The position numbers and the translations under genes are program-made. From contig NZ_URAR01000004.1 in assembly GCF_900545795.1 (NCBI RefSeq), forward strand, positions 76,014-140,013: DNA of 64,000 bases. The letters run 5' to 3'. The notes beneath the pieces are model-generated. The model did not search any database, had not been told where the DNA came from, and saw only the letters and a program-made list of their open reading frames with translations. This document shows positions 34,387 to 41,723 of this stretch, in pieces (the stretch's first letter is position 1; each line of letters begins with the position of its first letter). This DNA comes from an uncultured Veillonella sp. GTDB taxonomy: Bacteria; Bacillota; Negativicutes; Veillonellales; Veillonellaceae.

Positions 34387-35304
34387 ATGCATCAATATTT
34401 ATTTCATATAGGCGATTTTCCCGTTAGAGCCTATGGCTTACTTTTATCTTTAGGTATTATTAGTGCCGCCATTGTAGCTTATTACTTATTTAAACGCGAT
34501 GGTCGTGGTTGGCATGTACATATTGTGGACTTTTCCATATTAGTCGGTATTGCTGGTATTATCGGTGCACGACTTTGGGATGTATTCTTCTTTGATTGGG
34601 ATTACTATCACAATCATTTATTAGAAATCCCCTTTGTATGGCAAGGTGGTATGGCTATCCAAGGCGGTGTCGTGCTAGGCACTATAGTAGGCATTTGGTA
34701 TACGCGCAAACATGGCATTGACAGCCTGGCCTTTGCCGATATTTTTGCGCCGGCCCTTATCTTAGGCCAATCTGTTGGGCGCATGGCCAATCTTATGAAT
34801 GGCGATGCCTTTGGCCATCCTACAGGTGGTAATTTTGGTATTCTCTATCCAGAAACAACACTTGCCTACCGGACGTATGGAGCCCAACCTTTATGGCCTG
34901 CCGAAATTTGGGAAGGGCAAATTGATATTTTAATCTTTGTATTCCTCCTCTTATTTAGCACGAAACGCCATAAAAAAGGCCAAGTCTTTGTGCTCTATGC
35001 TATTCTATACTCCGCAGCTCGCTTTGGACTCGAGTTCTTACGCGGTGACTATGTAGATTTAACTTTAGGTCTAAAATCTGCACAAATGACGAGCTTAATT
35101 GTTATTATCATAGGAATTATCCTCTTTATCTATATTCAAGTGAAAGGCTCCTATGATGAGCATTTGCTTGAAGCTGATGCGGCTGCTGAAGGCGCTGCTG
35201 AAAATAATGGCTCTAGTAAAGTAGCTAAAGATAGTGCTAAAAATAACTCAGCAACGACTACAAATTCTACAAGTAAAAATAAAAGCTCTAAACGGCGGAA
35301 ATAA
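34387..35304 (+). CDS. lgt: prolipoprotein diacylglyceryl transferase
   Basis: Inner-membrane enzyme that attaches diacylglycerol to the lipobox Cys of prolipoproteins. About seven membrane segments; RAYGLLLSLGIISA at the N-terminus, WQGGMAIQGGVVLG, the Lgt signature GRMANLMNGDAFGHPTG (normally GRxGNFxN), and a C-terminal AARFGLEFLRGD. The 305 residues include a hydrophilic tail of about 45 residues rich in Ala, Ser, Asn and Lys after the last membrane segment, longer than usual. GAGGAGG precedes the ATG, and a strong terminator follows. Confidence 0.94.
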   Translation: MHQYLFHIGDFPVRAYGLLLSLGIISAAIVAYYLFKRDGRGWHVHIVDFSILVGIAGIIGARLWDVFFFDWDYYHNHLLEIPFVWQGGMAIQGGVVLGTIVGIWYTRKHGIDSLAFADIFAPALILGQSVGRMANLMNGDAFGHPTGGNFGILYPETTLAYRTYGAQPLWPAEIWEGQIDILIFVFLLLFSTKRHKKGQVFVLYAILYSAARFGLEFLRGDYVDLTLGLKSAQMTSLIVIIIGIILFIYIQVKGSYDEHLLEADAAAEGAAENNGSSKVAKDSAKNNSATTTNSTSKNKSSKRRK

Positions 35305-35321
35305 TACTTTTTAGCACGCCC

Positions 35322-35378
35322 TAAAAAGAACTCCCTACCAATACATATGATGAATGTAATGGTAGGGAGCTTTTTGTT
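35322..35378 (+). terminator. terminator of lgt
   Basis: AAAAAGAACTCCCTACCA pairs with TGGTAGGGAGCTTTTT around a loop of about 20 bases, with A and T runs on both sides, so it could work in both directions. Confidence 0.85.
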
Positions 35379-35497
35379 TGCCATATTTTAATTTTTTAAA
35401 TTGATTTAGACCTATTATAAGTGACTTCAAGTATTTCAAATCATTTCAATTATTTCAAACTCTTCAAATTTCTTAACTTTTTTTAATTCTATTGGCC

Positions 35498-36049
35498 CTA
35501 TATAGATGCCCCTAATTCATAGGCTTCTTGTAATTTATCGGTTCGCTTTAATACATCTCCTGCGTTCATAACACCATCACAAAGTACAAGGCCCCGCTGT
35601 TTCCATTCAAGATAATTGGTCACCACATTGTACCATGCTAGTACCTCATCAAATTCATCGCTTTCTGCGGCACTGATAAAAGCGACTTCTTTTTTAGGCA
35701 TAATCCCTTCATTAGCTTGACTGAGGGCAAATGTACGGTCTACCACCAATTTTAAGGCGCCTGTAATAGCCCAATAGTAAATAGGACTTGCTAGTACAAT
35801 AACATCAGCAGATTTAAATGCATCGTAAATTTGTATCATATCATCTTGCTGAATACAAGGATTTGCCTCATTTGCACGATTCCAGCATTGGTAGCAACCT
35901 AAGCAACTCTTAATCGTTAGACGGTCTACAAATATTTCCTCTACAATATGACCTTTTTCTTCCGCCCCTTCACGAAAGCGCTTAGTTAACGCCACTGTAT
36001 TCCCCTGCCTGCGTGATGAACCATTTAAAATTAAAATTCTCTTTGTCAT
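35498..36049 (-). CDS. flavodoxin-fold NAD(P)H:FMN oxidoreductase, iron-sulfur flavoprotein-like
   Basis: A 183-residue cytoplasmic flavoprotein. The N-terminus RILILNGSSRRQGNTVALT is the FMN phosphate loop of the NADPH-dependent FMN reductase family, and VLASPIYYWAITGALKLVVD is the isoalloxazine-side loop. A Cys cluster CLGCYQC plus a later Cys (C-x2-C-x2-C-x9-C) resembles the compact 4Fe-4S motif of iron-sulfur flavoproteins, which I infer but cannot prove. First gene of the redox island; the DNA upstream carries one copy of a 48-base repeat shared with the flavoprotein gene at 38.0 kb. Confidence 0.82.
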   Translation of the reverse strand: MTKRILILNGSSRRQGNTVALTKRFREGAEEKGHIVEEIFVDRLTIKSCLGCYQCWNRANEANPCIQQDDMIQIYDAFKSADVIVLASPIYYWAITGALKLVVDRTFALSQANEGIMPKKEVAFISAAESDEFDEVLAWYNVVTNYLEWKQRGLVLCDGVMNAGDVLKRTDKLQEAYELGASI

Positions 36050-36102
36050 ACTTCATGACCTCCTTTAACCTCTATACTTACCTAAAGTAAAGTAACTCTC
36101 TT

Positions 36103-36150
36103 AAAAGTGCGTTCTTCCTTATTAATACGATTCATGCTATAACCATAGTA
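36103..36150 (+). repeat. 48-base repeat, copy A
   Basis: It begins AAAAGTGCGTTCTTCCTTAT and matches 37948-37995 at all but about three positions. It lies about 55 bases upstream of the minus-strand flavoprotein gene, in antisense orientation relative to that gene. Confidence 0.85.
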
Positions 36151-36208
36151 TATATAGTGACTAATCAGCTTAGCAAAGTGTATTGCCACTCAAGTCCTAT
36201 ATATGGAG

Positions 36209-36301
36209 AAAAACACGTACTCCTCCAGTATATCCATAAAGAGCCATGTTACACGACTTGGTTTATATAGATATAAACGAATAAAAGGAGCGCGTGTTTT
36301 A
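36209..36301 (-). terminator. long imperfect hairpin terminator of the NAD(P)-binding protein gene
   Basis: Arms AAACACGTACTCCT (left) and AGGAGCGCGTGTTT (right) are separated by about 60 bases that can pair partly. The minus strand ends GTGTTTTTC. It directly follows the stop codon at 36307. Confidence 0.65.
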
Positions 36302-36306
36302 TTGTA

Positions 36307-36942
36307 TTATAATGATTGTAAAGCCTCTTTAATGGGCATATGACCATCACCCATTTGGATAATTTTTCTAAATGCTTTAGGCTCTTCTAACACAGCAACT
36401 AATGTTCGTGCCACATTATCTATACTATTAGGTATGGACTTAGGAACACCAATTTGTATTAATCCATCAGTGGTAGGATGATCGATTAAATTACCAGGCT
36501 GAATTATAGTATAGTTTAAGTCAGTATTATGTATTAACCAATGATCGGCAAAGAACTTAGCAATATTATAATCCGTAATATTCACTAAATTAGGGTCCGA
36601 CCATTTTTCTGGTTCTGTAGCAAAAATAGAACTCAATAATATAAAGCGTTTTGCTTGTAATTGTGTCGCCAATTTCATGGCTTTTACAGCACCAAAAGCA
36701 TCTACTTGCAATAAGTTCTTACCCCGTGAACCTGCTGTAAAATAAACCGCGTCTATGGAGCCCCATGGCTGACTATCAATCTGATTTTCTGCCATATTAT
36801 ACTCAACTCGTTCTACCTGCGGCATATCTTGAAATGCTTCTGTATGTCTTGCTGCCGCCAGTACCTGATGACCTGCTTCGACCAAATAGCGTACTAGTTG
36901 GCTGCCCACTCGACCACTAGCACCAATAACTAATATTCTCAT
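36307..36942 (-). CDS. NAD(P)-binding Rossmann-fold oxidoreductase (atypical SDR, NmrA/YwnB-like)
   Basis: A 211-residue cytoplasmic protein with the dinucleotide-binding N-terminus ILVIGASGRVGSQLVRYL. It has atypical short-chain dehydrogenase features (DAVYFTAGSRGKN, KRFILLSSIFATEP, LNYTIIQPGNLID) without a clear catalytic YxxxK. Such proteins act as quinone- or flavin-linked reductases or as redox sensors; the exact substrate is unknown. It is divergent from the HxlR regulator with a 40-base gap, the standard layout for an HxlR-controlled target. Confidence 0.85.
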   Translation of the reverse strand: MRILVIGASGRVGSQLVRYLVEAGHQVLAAARHTEAFQDMPQVERVEYNMAENQIDSQPWGSIDAVYFTAGSRGKNLLQVDAFGAVKAMKLATQLQAKRFILLSSIFATEPEKWSDPNLVNITDYNIAKFFADHWLIHNTDLNYTIIQPGNLIDHPTTDGLIQIGVPKSIPNSIDNVARTLVAVLEEPKAFRKIIQMGDGHMPIKEALQSL

Positions 36943-36982
36943 ATGTATCCTTTCTTATATTATTAACTACAAGGAGATTTTT

Positions 36983-37339
36983 ATGTATTCACGTTGTATC
37001 GCTAAAGAGAATTTACATGACACAGGATTTTCCTACACCTTATCTTTAATCAATGGGAAATATAAAATGACCATACTCTATATACTTATGGAGTTTGGTG
37101 TAGTTCGTTTTAATGAAATGAAAAAATATATTGGTGTCATCTCTTATAAAACATTAAGTACAGCCTTAAAGGAATTAGAAAAAGATGATTTAGTGCACCG
37201 CAAAGAATATCCTCAAATTCCACCAAAGGTAGAATATAGTTTAACTGAGCGCGGCAAATCCTTAATGCCTATACTCGATGCACTATGTGAATGGGGCGAC
37301 AATCATCGTCTTGACGCCCCAAATGATAAAAAAGAATAA
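36983..37339 (+). CDS. HxlR-family transcriptional regulator
   Basis: A 118-residue winged-helix DNA-binding protein. The core SYTLSLINGKYKMTILYILM, FNEMKKYIGVISYKTLSTAL and VEYSLTERGKSLMPILDALC is typical of HxlR. Cys5 near the N-terminus corresponds in position to the redox-sensing Cys of YodB and HypR, so a thiol-based response to quinones or electrophiles is plausible but inferred. It is divergent from the NAD(P)-binding gene and convergent, with a single base between stop codons, with the NTF2-like gene. Candidate operators are the GTGCG-containing motifs near 36.1, 37.8 and 37.95 kb. Confidence 0.9.
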   Translation: MYSRCIAKENLHDTGFSYTLSLINGKYKMTILYILMEFGVVRFNEMKKYIGVISYKTLSTALKELEKDDLVHRKEYPQIPPKVEYSLTERGKSLMPILDALCEWGDNHRLDAPNDKKE

Positions 37340-37340
37340 T

Positions 37341-37694
37341 CTATAATATTTGATATATTTTAGAGATAATTTGCCAATTATCATCTATATGAATTAAATT
37401 ATGGTAATCCACCATGTGCACCTTTTGCTTGCGCAAATAAATATCGACTCTAACGCTCGCTGTATTTTCAGTGCGACTCATAATTTGTGTATCAAACTCA
37501 TAATCTGGCTCAGCACCCGCTGCATCGATTAACTTATATAAATTTTCAATCGGACCTTCTGAAATCAGCTCATTATTTGCATCAAAGCCATACATTGTAG
37601 CCTTTTCATGAAATGCCGGTTTCATAATGCTAGAATCACCAGTTTTTACGCCTCGTTCATAGGCTGCCATAGTATGTCGAATTGTCTTTGCCAT
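37341..37694 (-). CDS. NTF2-like / putative lumazine-binding protein
   Basis: A 117-residue single-domain protein of the SnoaL/NTF2-like fold, similar to the Lumazine_bd_2 group. MAAYERGVKTGDSSIMKPAF at the start, then FHEKATMYG, and WQIISKIYQIL at the end are typical of the cone-shaped fold. No catalytic residues can be assigned. Such proteins often accompany HxlR-controlled oxidoreductases. No terminator separates its 3' end from that of the regulator. Confidence 0.78.
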   Translation of the reverse strand: MAKTIRHTMAAYERGVKTGDSSIMKPAFHEKATMYGFDANNELISEGPIENLYKLIDAAGAEPDYEFDTQIMSRTENTASVRVDIYLRKQKVHMVDYHNLIHIDDNWQIISKIYQIL

Positions 37695-37741
37695 AACCGT
37701 TCCTCACTTTATTTTAACATCTATTATTTAAATATTTAAAG

Positions 37742-37822
37742 AACGTACGTTATATATTTGCTAGCTTATGACATTATTATATCAAGGACATACTTTTAAA
37801 CAAGAACGCACAAAAAAGTGCG
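37742..37822 (-). promoter_or_regulatory. promoter and candidate operators of the NTF2-like gene
   Basis: Minus strand TTGTTT (37798-37803) and TATAAT (37776-37781) are spaced by 16 bases. Just upstream lies the inverted repeat CGCAC-N6-GTGCG (37807-37822), and downstream in the leader is the palindrome AACGTACGTT (37742-37751). The GTGCG element is shared with the 48-base repeats, so a common regulator is possible. Confidence 0.5.
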
Positions 37823-38028
37823 ATACTAACATATTTTAACACTACTTACATTAAGTATAGTGTAGTTTTACAGCGACATGAACCACAGGGCCCGAAGTTA
37901 CCTATTCATTATGGCGCTACACTCACCTACAGTGTAGTACCTTTCACAAAAGTGCGTTCTTCCTTATTAATATTATTCATGCTATAACCATACTATAAAT
38001 TATTTCATAAGTATGAAAGGAGTTTATT
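37823..38028 (+). promoter_or_regulatory. upstream region of the 38.0 kb flavoprotein gene with inverted repeats
   Basis: It holds an imperfect inverted repeat around 37839-37865 (ACACTACTTA against TAAGTATAGTGT), a perfect CTACACT-N7-AGTGTAG (37917-37923 and 37931-37937), and copy B of the 48-base repeat (37948-37995). The ribosome binding site is GAAAGGAG. It is a dense regulatory region for a single gene. Confidence 0.5.
37948..37995 (+). repeat. 48-base repeat, copy B
   Basis: Near-identical to 36103-36150, beginning AAAAGTGCGTTCTTCCTTAT. Here it lies 30-80 bases upstream of the flavoprotein start, in the same orientation as the gene, and so covers the likely promoter. Confidence 0.85.
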
Positions 38029-38652
38029 ATGAGTAAAGTATTATTAATCAACGGAAGTCCTAATCAAGCAGGCTGTACTTACACAGCGCTTAAAGAAGTG
38101 GCTGACACTTTAAAAGATCAACAAATCGATACTGAAATCTATTGGATTGGAAAACGAGAAATTCCAGGTTGTATTAACTGCCAACAGTGCTTTAAAACTG
38201 GTCGATGTGTCTTTAATACCGATGGTGTGAATGAAATAGCAGCTCGCCTTGATGAATTTGATGGAATTATTGTTGGCTCGCCAGTGTATTATGGCGGTCC
38301 ATCTGGCCAATTATGTGCCTTTTTAGACCGTCTTTTCTATCCTCGTGAACGTCGCATGGCTGGTAAAGTAGCTGCTGCTATCGTATCTTGCCGACGCGCT
38401 GGTGCCACTACGGCCTTTGACAGACTTAATAAATATTTTACTATTAGCAATATGATACTAATTGGTTCACAATATTGGAACCAAGTTCATGGCTTTACTC
38501 CTGAGGATGTACGAAAAGACTTAGAGGGGCTTCAAACTATGCGCACTTTAGGTCTTAATATGGCATGGATTCTAAAATCTATTGAATTAGGTAAAAAAGC
38601 AGGCTTACAAAAGCCAGTCTACGAAGAAAAAGTTTGGACAAACTTTATCTAA
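38029..38652 (+). CDS. iron-sulfur flavoprotein / flavodoxin-family NAD(P)H oxidoreductase
   Basis: A 207-residue cytoplasmic flavoprotein of the NADPH-dependent FMN reductase fold. KVLLINGSPNQAGCTYTAL is the FMN phosphate loop and IIVGSPVYYGGPSGQL the second flavin loop. GCINCQQCFKTGRC is a C-x2-C-x2-C-x5-C motif that fits the compact cluster of archaeal and bacterial iron-sulfur flavoproteins (Isf), which pass electrons from ferredoxin-type donors. It is paralogous to the 35.5 kb gene and shares the 48-base upstream repeat. Physiological acceptor unknown. Confidence 0.85.
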   Translation: MSKVLLINGSPNQAGCTYTALKEVADTLKDQQIDTEIYWIGKREIPGCINCQQCFKTGRCVFNTDGVNEIAARLDEFDGIIVGSPVYYGGPSGQLCAFLDRLFYPRERRMAGKVAAAIVSCRRAGATTAFDRLNKYFTISNMILIGSQYWNQVHGFTPEDVRKDLEGLQTMRTLGLNMAWILKSIELGKKAGLQKPVYEEKVWTNFI

Positions 38653-38679
38653 TAAGTAATCCACCATATACAAATTTAC

Positions 38680-39225
38680 TTATATTTTCTTCCACCCATA
38701 AAGACTTAAGGCGATTAAAGTATACGCGTCAAAGCACATCATAAAAGGGGTAAGAATTGATATGCGCGTAATAAGATGTACATGAGCCCATATAAGGATA
38801 ACCCCTAAAATGACACCGCGATGGAGCCAGCGCCTAGTTAAAGATGGTTTTAGTTGCCACATAGTGCCTAAAGCTACAAGTATGACTATGCCACCACCTA
38901 GTCCAGTGTAGACAATCTCTTCATGCATAGAAAATGACATAATATAATGGATGAGTCCCAGAATGACACTAAAGGGGCCTAACACTCTGTGCATCTTTAA
39001 AGAGGCTCCTGGCTCTATTTTATTTACTAAGGCAATTAAAAATGGCCATCTACTCATTAATACAATACTAAATAGCCAACTTGTATAGGCCAGTAAAGCT
39101 AGTGAATAATTTACTAGATTTACTGGCTCTTCTATTAAATCTTTTTGCAATAAGACGATTAAAGGCAATGCTAATATTATTGTGCTTACAATAGTAATGC
39201 CATATAACTTCATTGTTTGTTTCAT
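38680..39225 (-). CDS. ferric-reductase-like / cytochrome b-type membrane protein
   Basis: A 181-residue membrane protein with five or six membrane segments. His residues sit in the positions expected for heme b ligands of the ferric reductase-like fold: RVLGPFSVILGLIHYIMSF and RRWLHRGVILGVILIWAHVH. No soluble flavin domain is fused. Its start codon overlaps by one base (TAATG) the stop codon of the membrane-anchored flavodoxin gene upstream, so the two are translated together and may form an electron-transfer pair across the membrane. MsrQ or YedZ are other relatives; assignment is at fold level. Confidence 0.72.
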   Translation of the reverse strand: MKQTMKLYGITIVSTIILALPLIVLLQKDLIEEPVNLVNYSLALLAYTSWLFSIVLMSRWPFLIALVNKIEPGASLKMHRVLGPFSVILGLIHYIMSFSMHEEIVYTGLGGGIVILVALGTMWQLKPSLTRRWLHRGVILGVILIWAHVHLITRISILTPFMMCFDAYTLIALSLYGWKKI

Positions 39226-39905
39226 TAGATAATCCCTATTTCTTTAAGCCATACATCAACTGCAGCTTTAGATTCTTCCAAAGCTGCCTGTCGTCCACGG
39301 ATAGCTAGACCTTTTAATACAGTGGCATTAGGATACTGTGCTTCTAATTGTGCCTTTGTATTGCCAAGACCAGATCCTTCATGAGTAGTAAAGGGAATTA
39401 CTGTTTTACCATTCAAATTAGCTTGATCTAAGAAACTACGCACTATCATAGGGTATTCGCCCCACCAAATAGGACCACCTACAAACACAATATCATATGA
39501 ACTTACATCAGGTAATGGATTTTTAATAGCAGGTCGTTTATTATTAGCCTGTTCAGCTTTAGCAACATCTAAAATTGTATTATATTCATCAGGATAATCT
39601 TTGGCTGGCACTATTTCATATATATCGCCACCTGTGGCAGCTTGAATATAATTGGCAATCTGGTGCGTATTGCCGATAACAGGAGTTTCATTACCATAGA
39701 GACCTTTTGTGCGAGAGAAAAATACAATCAATACCTTTTTATCTTTATTTGTTAAATCTGCCGGCCCTGTAGCACGACCTTCACTAGCACTCACTGTAGA
39801 GCCTTGAGTCGATGATGCATTTTGTCCTGTAGAATAATTAAATGCAAATAAACCAATTGCTACAGCTACAATTACCAATAAACCGACTATCTTTTTTACA
39901 TTCAT
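39225..39905 (-). CDS. flavodoxin with N-terminal membrane anchor
   Basis: A 226-residue protein with a single N-terminal hydrophobic segment (IVGLLVIVAVAIGLFAFNYS), a Ser/Thr-rich linker, and a complete flavodoxin-like domain (KVLIVFFSRTKG, IANYIQAATGGDIYEI, VFVGGPIWWGEYPMIVRSFL, TTHEGSGLGNTKAQL). With a signal-anchor and few positive residues after it, the flavin domain should face outward, which is unusual. The frame opens with a GTG at 39914; the ATG at 39903-39905 is preferred. The next gene is the heme-type membrane protein. Confidence 0.82.
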   Translation of the reverse strand: MNVKKIVGLLVIVAVAIGLFAFNYSTGQNASSTQGSTVSASEGRATGPADLTNKDKKVLIVFFSRTKGLYGNETPVIGNTHQIANYIQAATGGDIYEIVPAKDYPDEYNTILDVAKAEQANNKRPAIKNPLPDVSSYDIVFVGGPIWWGEYPMIVRSFLDQANLNGKTVIPFTTHEGSGLGNTKAQLEAQYPNATVLKGLAIRGRQAALEESKAAVDVWLKEIGII

Positions 39906-39914
39906 TACTATCAC

Positions 39915-40025
39915 TCTCTTTCTCTAAAAACTACATCCAACTAAGAACTTAAGTTTAGCTTACGCCCTAAAGCTAACTTCAAGTCAACACCTTTTTACAG
40001 ATTAATTTTAAAATAATTGCATTAT
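39915..40025. other. upstream region of the flavodoxin operon
   Basis: AT-rich sequence with no gene; it presumably holds the flavodoxin promoter, but no convincing -35/-10 pair was picked. Confidence 0.35.
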
Positions 40026-40113
40026 AAAAATCCCACAGAGTGGCTATTAGCCTCTTACTCTTAAACATCTCATCTAAGAGCAAGAAAGCGTTAGCATTCT
40101 CTGTGGGATTTTT
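40026..40113 (-). terminator. long imperfect hairpin terminator downstream of hslU
   Basis: Arms AAAAATCCCACAGAG (40026-40040) and its complement (40099-40113) enclose about 58 bases that pair imperfectly (GGCTATTAGCCTCTTACTC against GCTCTTAGA and neighbours). A and T runs on both sides suggest it works in both directions. It lies about 200 bases past the hslU stop codon. The DNA between (40114-40310) is AT-rich with repeated TTACACATAT-like words and no credible gene. Confidence 0.7.
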
Positions 40114-40310
40114 GTTTTAATTATTGTATAAAGTGTTAGCTACACCTATAGTTTTAGTTACACGTAAAATCTTATTTATACATATAATCATTTACACATA
40201 TAACCTATTTACACATATGGTCTTAATCATACCTAATGTCTTAAAACATATGGAGCATTTTAAAATATATAGGATGTATAAGCTATATGAAAATAGTAAA
40301 ACATATAAAA

Positions 40311-41723
40311 TTATAAAATATAATTTGAAAGGTCTACATCTTTTACGATAGTACCAAGTCGTTCTTCCACCATTTCAGCCGTAATTTCTACATCAACTGG
40401 CTCATTTGGTGGTGCATTAAAGGAAATATCTTGCAAGAGTTTTTCCAGGATTGTATGCAAGCGACGAGCACCAATATCTTCTGTTTCATTATTCACACGA
40501 TACGCAAGTTCAGCCATTTTATCAATAGCAGCTTCTTTAAAGTGAATCGTTACATTATCTGCTTTAAGAAGCATGTGATATTGTTTTAACAACGCTTGTT
40601 GTGGTGTTGTCAAAATTTCTTTGAAATCAGCTTCCGTTAAACTATCTAATTCCACGCGAATTGGGAAACGACCTTGAAGCTCTGGAATTAAATCAGACGG
40701 CTTAGACACATGGAACGCACCAGCAGCAATAAATAAAATGTGCTCTGTTTTAATGGGACCATATTTAGTATTTACAGTGGCACCTTCTACGATAGGTAAA
40801 ATGTCGCGCTGCACCCCTTCACGAGATACATCTGGACCACTGCGTCCATTATTGCCAGCAATTTTATCAAACTCATCAATGAATACAATGCCTTCTTGTT
40901 CAGCGAGTTCAATAGCACGATCATTTACTGCATCCATATCGAGAAGCTTTTGACCTTCTTCTTGAATGAAAATTTTACGCGCTTGCGCTACAGTTGTATG
41001 GCGTTTCTTTTTCTTCTTAGGCAAGATAGAGCCTAGCATATCTGTAATATCAGTCCCCATATTATCCGGGCTACCAGTTAATGGCATGGCAAAGGCTTTC
41101 GTTTGCTCTTCCACTTCAATCTCAATCTCACGACTATCCATGAGACCATTTTTCAAACGCTCATAGAATTGCGCCCGTTTTTCTGACATTTCAGCGCTTT
41201 CTTCTTCTTTTTTAGCGTCTTCTTCCTTTATATCCTCTTCTTCATTCGGTGCGCTAAAGAGCATTTCTAAGGGATTGGTCATCTTCTTGGTGACACTTTC
41301 TTTTTTAGGCCATAGGATTTGCAATAAACGCTGATTAGCTAGTTCTTCAGCTTTAGCTTCTTGAGATTCCATCATCTCTTCTTTCACCATGCGCACTGCG
41401 TTTTCTACTAAATCGCGAATCATCTGATCTACATCGCGACCTACATAGCCCACTTCTGTAAATTTAGTAGCCTCTACTTTTACAAATGGAGCGCGCACAA
41501 GTTTTGCCATGCGACGAGCCAATTCAGTTTTACCTACCCCAGTGGGACCGATGAGTAGAATATTTTTAGGAATATATTCTTCACGTACATCATCAGGTAA
41601 TTGTTTAGCTCGCCAACGATTACGAAGGGCAATGGCAATCATCTTTTTTGCCTCTTTTTGCCCTACCACATATTTATCTAATTCAGCCACAATCTGTCGT
41701 GGCGTAAAATTATTGGTATCCAT
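40311..41723 (-). CDS. hslU: ATP-dependent protease ATPase subunit HslU
   Basis: Hexameric AAA+ unfoldase that feeds proteins into HslV. 470 residues: FTPRQIVAELDKYVVGQKEA at the N-terminus, Walker A GPTGVGKTELA (59-69), an intermediate (I) domain rich in charged residues (about 110-240), Walker B GIVFIDEFDKIA, sensor region ELQGRFPIRVEL, and a C-terminal end (KDVDLSNYIL) that should dock into HslV. It overlaps hslV by one base (TAATG). Confidence 0.97.
   Translation of the reverse strand: MDTNNFTPRQIVAELDKYVVGQKEAKKMIAIALRNRWRAKQLPDDVREEYIPKNILLIGPTGVGKTELARRMAKLVRAPFVKVEATKFTEVGYVGRDVDQMIRDLVENAVRMVKEEMMESQEAKAEELANQRLLQILWPKKESVTKKMTNPLEMLFSAPNEEEDIKEEDAKKEEESAEMSEKRAQFYERLKNGLMDSREIEIEVEEQTKAFAMPLTGSPDNMGTDITDMLGSILPKKKKKRHTTVAQARKIFIQEEGQKLLDMDAVNDRAIELAEQEGIVFIDEFDKIAGNNGRSGPDVSREGVQRDILPIVEGATVNTKYGPIKTEHILFIAAGAFHVSKPSDLIPELQGRFPIRVELDSLTEADFKEILTTPQQALLKQYHMLLKADNVTIHFKEAAIDKMAELAYRVNNETEDIGARRLHTILEKLLQDISFNAPPNEPVDVEITAEMVEERLGTIVKDVDLSNYIL

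Noticed and set aside
40124..40351. A 75-codon plus-strand ORF downstream of hslU
   Set aside because: It is made of repeated Ile/Thr/Tyr/Lys codons from AT-rich DNA, with no ribosome binding site, and it overlaps the hslU 3' end.
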